Positions 18,120 through 20,946 of a stretch of 20,946 nt of DNA are shown here, one piece after another. This stretch comes from Proteromonas lacertae (taxonomy: Eukaryota > Sar > Bigyra > Opalinata > Proteromonadidae), in NCBI GenBank assembly GCA_002245135.1, contig NGBS01000423.1, positions 1 to 20,946 of the forward strand. Direction: 5' to 3'. The notes under the pieces were generated by a model that made no database searches, was not told the origin of the DNA, and saw only the letters and a program-made list of their open reading frames with translations. Position numbers and translations under genes: made by a program. Positions within the stretch are counted from its first letter, which is position 1, and every line of letters starts with the position of its first letter.

Positions 18120-18518
18120 GATATAGGTGAAAATGATTCATATAAAATGTGAAAATGTATTAGATAGTGAATATGAAGTATAAATTGATGATAATTTAAT
18201 GAAAATGGGTTTTAGAAGAAAAAGAGAGTGTAAAATGTTTATTAATGGTAGATAGTATTAAAAGTGATAAATATAATCTTCATGTTGATCAACAGCATGT
18301 TTTATAATTCATGGGGTGGTAAAAGTGAAAAATCTTATGATTATGAAATTGGAACAGTTGTTAATAAAAATCCAATTTTCAACGATTGTGGAGATGGTTC
18401 AATTTATGAAATGATTGTTGATATAAATAAAAGAGAATGGTGGATTAGTCATAATAATTCATCTCCTGTTCTTATGGTTAAAGATTTGCCTTATCCATTA
18501 TTAGAAATACTTCATTAG
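18120..18518 (+). pseudogene. Remnant of the SPRY-like domain
   Basis: The ORF portion (about 18300-18516) reads FYNSWGGKSEKSYDYEIGTV, then GDGSIYEMIVDINKREWWISHNN and VLMVKDLPYPLLEI. This matches the second half of the SPRY-like domains at 602-1169 and 1204-1620: the GD turn, then Y-E-[MV]-x-[YV]-D-[MI]-N-K-[RE] and a ..LPYPL end. The first half of the domain (MIHIKCENVLDSEYEV) lies in front but in frames with stops. The piece ends without the NTPase region. It is probably a decayed copy of the SPRY-NTPase gene family; a short multi-intron gene cannot be fully excluded. Confidence 0.45.
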
Positions 18519-18838
18519 AATTACTATCAGTTTCTCATCAAGATTAGATGAATCATTATTTCAGTTCTCTTTTATTCAATAACAATTGACATTTGAATGA
18601 ATAGCGGAGAGTAGTTATTATTATTTGGTGATTTATTAATACATTTTTTGTTTTGTGTTAACAATTTCACTCAAAATAAAACAATAACATGCAATAATAC
18701 TTGATTTACTACAATTTTGATGTTTACTATAGACAATTGACTTACTATAATTAATTACTATTTTTAGGTTTGATTATCATTTGATGTCAAACCAAACATT
18801 TTCAAATTTATTTTTTCGTTTTTCTCTTGGCAATTAAG
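18519..18838. other. Intergenic region upstream of the IQ gene
   Basis: AT-rich, with no coding frame. A short inverted pair GTTTGA...TCAAAC lies about 60 bp before the ATG of the next gene. There is nothing else to assign. Confidence 0.4.
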
Positions 18839-20695
18839 ATGAATAATCAATTTAACAGTTTTGATAGCCATTATGGATTGGATTTGCCTGAACTAAAGTA
18901 TGAGACAGATATATTTCCTTGCCCTGAAGATTATCTTGAAGTTGTTTATATCGACAGGTTTTTAAACTTTAGCAGCTCTTCATTAAATGATTATACTAAT
19001 AATTTAGAGAAGAAACACTTACCTACAGTTAAAGTAGCAAATCCAGATTTATTGGGGAAACAACTACAGCAATACCTGAAAATAGAACTTAAAAAGTAAT
19101 TTTAAATTTTATTACAATTAGAATAACAGAAAAGAAAGAAAATGAAAAAGTAATAAAAGAAAACAGTGCAATAATTATTCAAGTATATATATTATTGTTT
19201 AATGTTTTAATTATTAGTCATTCTACAGGGGCCACATTATACGAAGAAGGTACAAAACAAATAATAGAAATCCATTTGATTCAAATTGTTATACACTAAT
19301 ATTTCATGAAATACAAAAGATATCTAAACAGAATCAAAATGGCAATAATATTCATTCAAAATATAATCTTTTTGCAAAAGAAAAGAATGAAATGTTGGAA
19401 GTTCAATATAAATTTAAAAAGAGTATAATAAAGCTACAATCATTTTTCAGACTTAAACTATGTCAAAAATCAATGAAAAAATATAAAAATGTGTTTAAAA
19501 TTTACCAAAATAATAAGCCAATCATTAAGATTCAATCCTTTATTAGAATGATATTAAGTAAAAAGTATGTTAAAAACTTACGTAAAGAAATTCAGTCTGA
19601 GAATATAATAAAAATACAATCAACATATCGTGGTTATTCATTAAGAAAGCTGATGAAAAGAAAAAGAAAAGCCAAAAAAGATTTGATAGTTTATTAAAAT
19701 CAGTTGTGATAATACAAAAACATTTCAGAGCTTTTAGAATAAGAAAATTAATGAAAATAGAAAAATGTTTAAAGTGTTGCTAGTATATATATATATATAT
19801 ATACAATTTTATATTATTTATTTTATTAGTTGCAAAGATTCTTTTATTCAATTGTTAAACAAAAGAGAAATATTAAACGAAATAAAAAACAAACCAAGAA
19901 TGCAATAGTGATTCAAAAGAATTATAGGATGTTCAGATGTATGAAATTATTAAAGAAATTAAAAAAGAATATGAAGTGTATATCATACATAATAAAGCAG
20001 CTGTAACTGTATATTATTACATATATTGCCTATATTTATGATTAGATTCAAAAATGTATTAGAAATCATTATGCCAAAGTTCTATCAATGAAAGTAAAGA
20101 GTTTGTCTATAAAATCATCCAAAATTGTATTTCAATTTCTATCAATTGTAATTGTTTTTATAGATACAAAGAAATTGGAGAGGTTATAGAGTTAGGAAGA
20201 TTTATTCATCAAAACTAAAAATAAGAATGAAGAAAAAGAAAAATGCAATTATTATTGAAAAAATATTTCGTGGTTTTTATCATAGAAAGAAATATAGATT
20301 ATTGAAACAGTCATCAAATAAAATTGTTTGTTTTTACAGAAATAAAAAGCAGTTCATTTCTTTTAAACAAGTATAGTTATATATTGTTATTATACCTTTT
20401 AGAAAATGTAAGAAAAGAAGAATTTATAATTCAGCAAGAAGATTCAGTCTCTTATTAGAATGTATATACAGAAGAATAAGTATGAAAGAGTATAGTTTTT
20501 ATTATAATATATATATTTATATAATAGTTGAAAGTTGAAAAAAAATCCTTAAAGATTCAGAATAGTGCATTGACAATTCAAAAGGTTTGGAGAGGATATG
20601 TAGGAAGAAGAGTATATCAAAGAATTAAAGAAAAACCAATAAAATGTGCAATAAAAATAGAATCTATATGGAGGATGTATAAATCCAAACAATAG
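18839..20695 (+). CDS. IQ-motif-rich protein (calmodulin/EF-hand-binding), frame interrupted
   Basis: ATG at 18839. Exon 1 (18839-19095) is joined by a 26-nt intron (19096-19121) to TEKKENEKVIKE, then a 35-nt intron (19183-19217) to the first IQ motif. The N-terminal 85 residues have no known domain. After them come about 12-13 IQ-like units spaced 20-25 residues apart: AIIIQSFYRGHIIRRRY, IIKIQSTYRGYSLRKL, VVIIQKHFRAFRIRK, AIVIQKNYRMFR, IQKCIRNHYAK, IQRNWRGYRVRK (after a 37-nt intron, 20127-20163), ALTIQKVWRGYVGRR. Such arrays bind calmodulin or light chains, as in ASPM, myosins and IQGAP, but no CH or motor domain is visible, so the exact family is open. From about 19690 on, successive units lie in shifted frames, at least three times. 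Either the gene is decaying or the sequence has lost single A residues. The last recognisable unit closes at a TAG at 20693-20695. Confidence 0.6.
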
Positions 20696-20946
20696 TGAAT
20701 AAAATGAGGAAAGAATCAATCAATGATTTGATGAACTCTGTTGCTAACTTGATTGAAAGTGATTATAAAGAATGGTAATTTTTTATTTTATTTTTATTTC
20801 TTTCTCAAAACTACCAAATTTCGATATTTACTTAACAAATATATTCTTTTTCTTATATTACCTGTCTATATGTATATATTCACATTAATACACTAAAAGT
20901 GAAATTTGAATAGAAATAATAAATGTAAATGATTTAAAAGATGAAT
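20696..20946. other. 3' flank with a possible short exon
   Basis: ATG at 20704 begins a 24-codon frame (MRKESINDLMNSVANLIESD...) that ends next to a GTAATT donor at about 20775. This could be a first exon of another gene or a last exon of the IQ gene. The rest is T-rich sequence without ORF. Confidence 0.3.

Noticed and set aside
1-20946. CRISPR array or bacterial operon signals
   Set aside because: No regularly spaced repeats with unique spacers. Introns and eukaryotic families show nuclear DNA.

Overview
This is a very AT-rich nuclear segment from a small-genome unicellular eukaryote whose lineage I cannot name. Support for this comes from a cohesin SA/Scc3 gene split by six introns of only 26-42 nt with GT..AG ends, Asn-rich runs, long coding frames with the standard stop codons, and an SR-type splicing protein. 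The host DNA is dominated by A and T even inside genes.

Layout. 2-250: C-terminal end of an Arg/Ser- and Arg/Asp-rich (SR-like) protein, + strand. 602-3961: SPRY-like domains followed by a STAND/RHS-Crinkler-type P-loop NTPase in several reading frames. 3998-5743: a second, uninterrupted NTPase of the same broad class with a restriction-endonuclease-like C-terminal region. 5744-6948: mostly non-coding, with a GC-richer structured island and a short acidic ORF. 6949-14367: a 7.4-kb mobile-element-like unit, clearly richer in G and C than its surroundings, bounded by about 445-bp terminal inverted repeats that each contain a 201-bp palindrome. It carries four genes, all on the - strand: two proteins with repeated zinc ribbons, one unrecognised helical protein and one coiled-coil protein. 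I see no known transposase, integrase, polymerase or capsid protein. A 626-bp MITE with perfect 41-bp inverted repeats sits inside its left terminal repeat. 14714-17973: cohesin subunit SA/Scc3, complete, about 1017 aa. 18120-18518: remnant of the SPRY-like domain. 18839-20695: IQ-motif-rich (calmodulin/EF-hand-binding) protein whose frame is interrupted several times.

How the parts relate. The host genes concern splicing (SR protein), sister-chromatid cohesion (SA/Scc3, with an E2F/MBF-like site upstream) and probably calmodulin-dependent cytoskeletal or spindle functions (IQ protein). The NTPase pair belongs to the eukaryotic RHS/Crinkler effector-like class, which is known for fast turnover and association with mobile DNA. 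The TIR element is the most novel part. It looks whole, its genes become continuous if introns of about 31-36 nt (the host size class) are allowed, and nothing in it matches a transposon superfamily I know.
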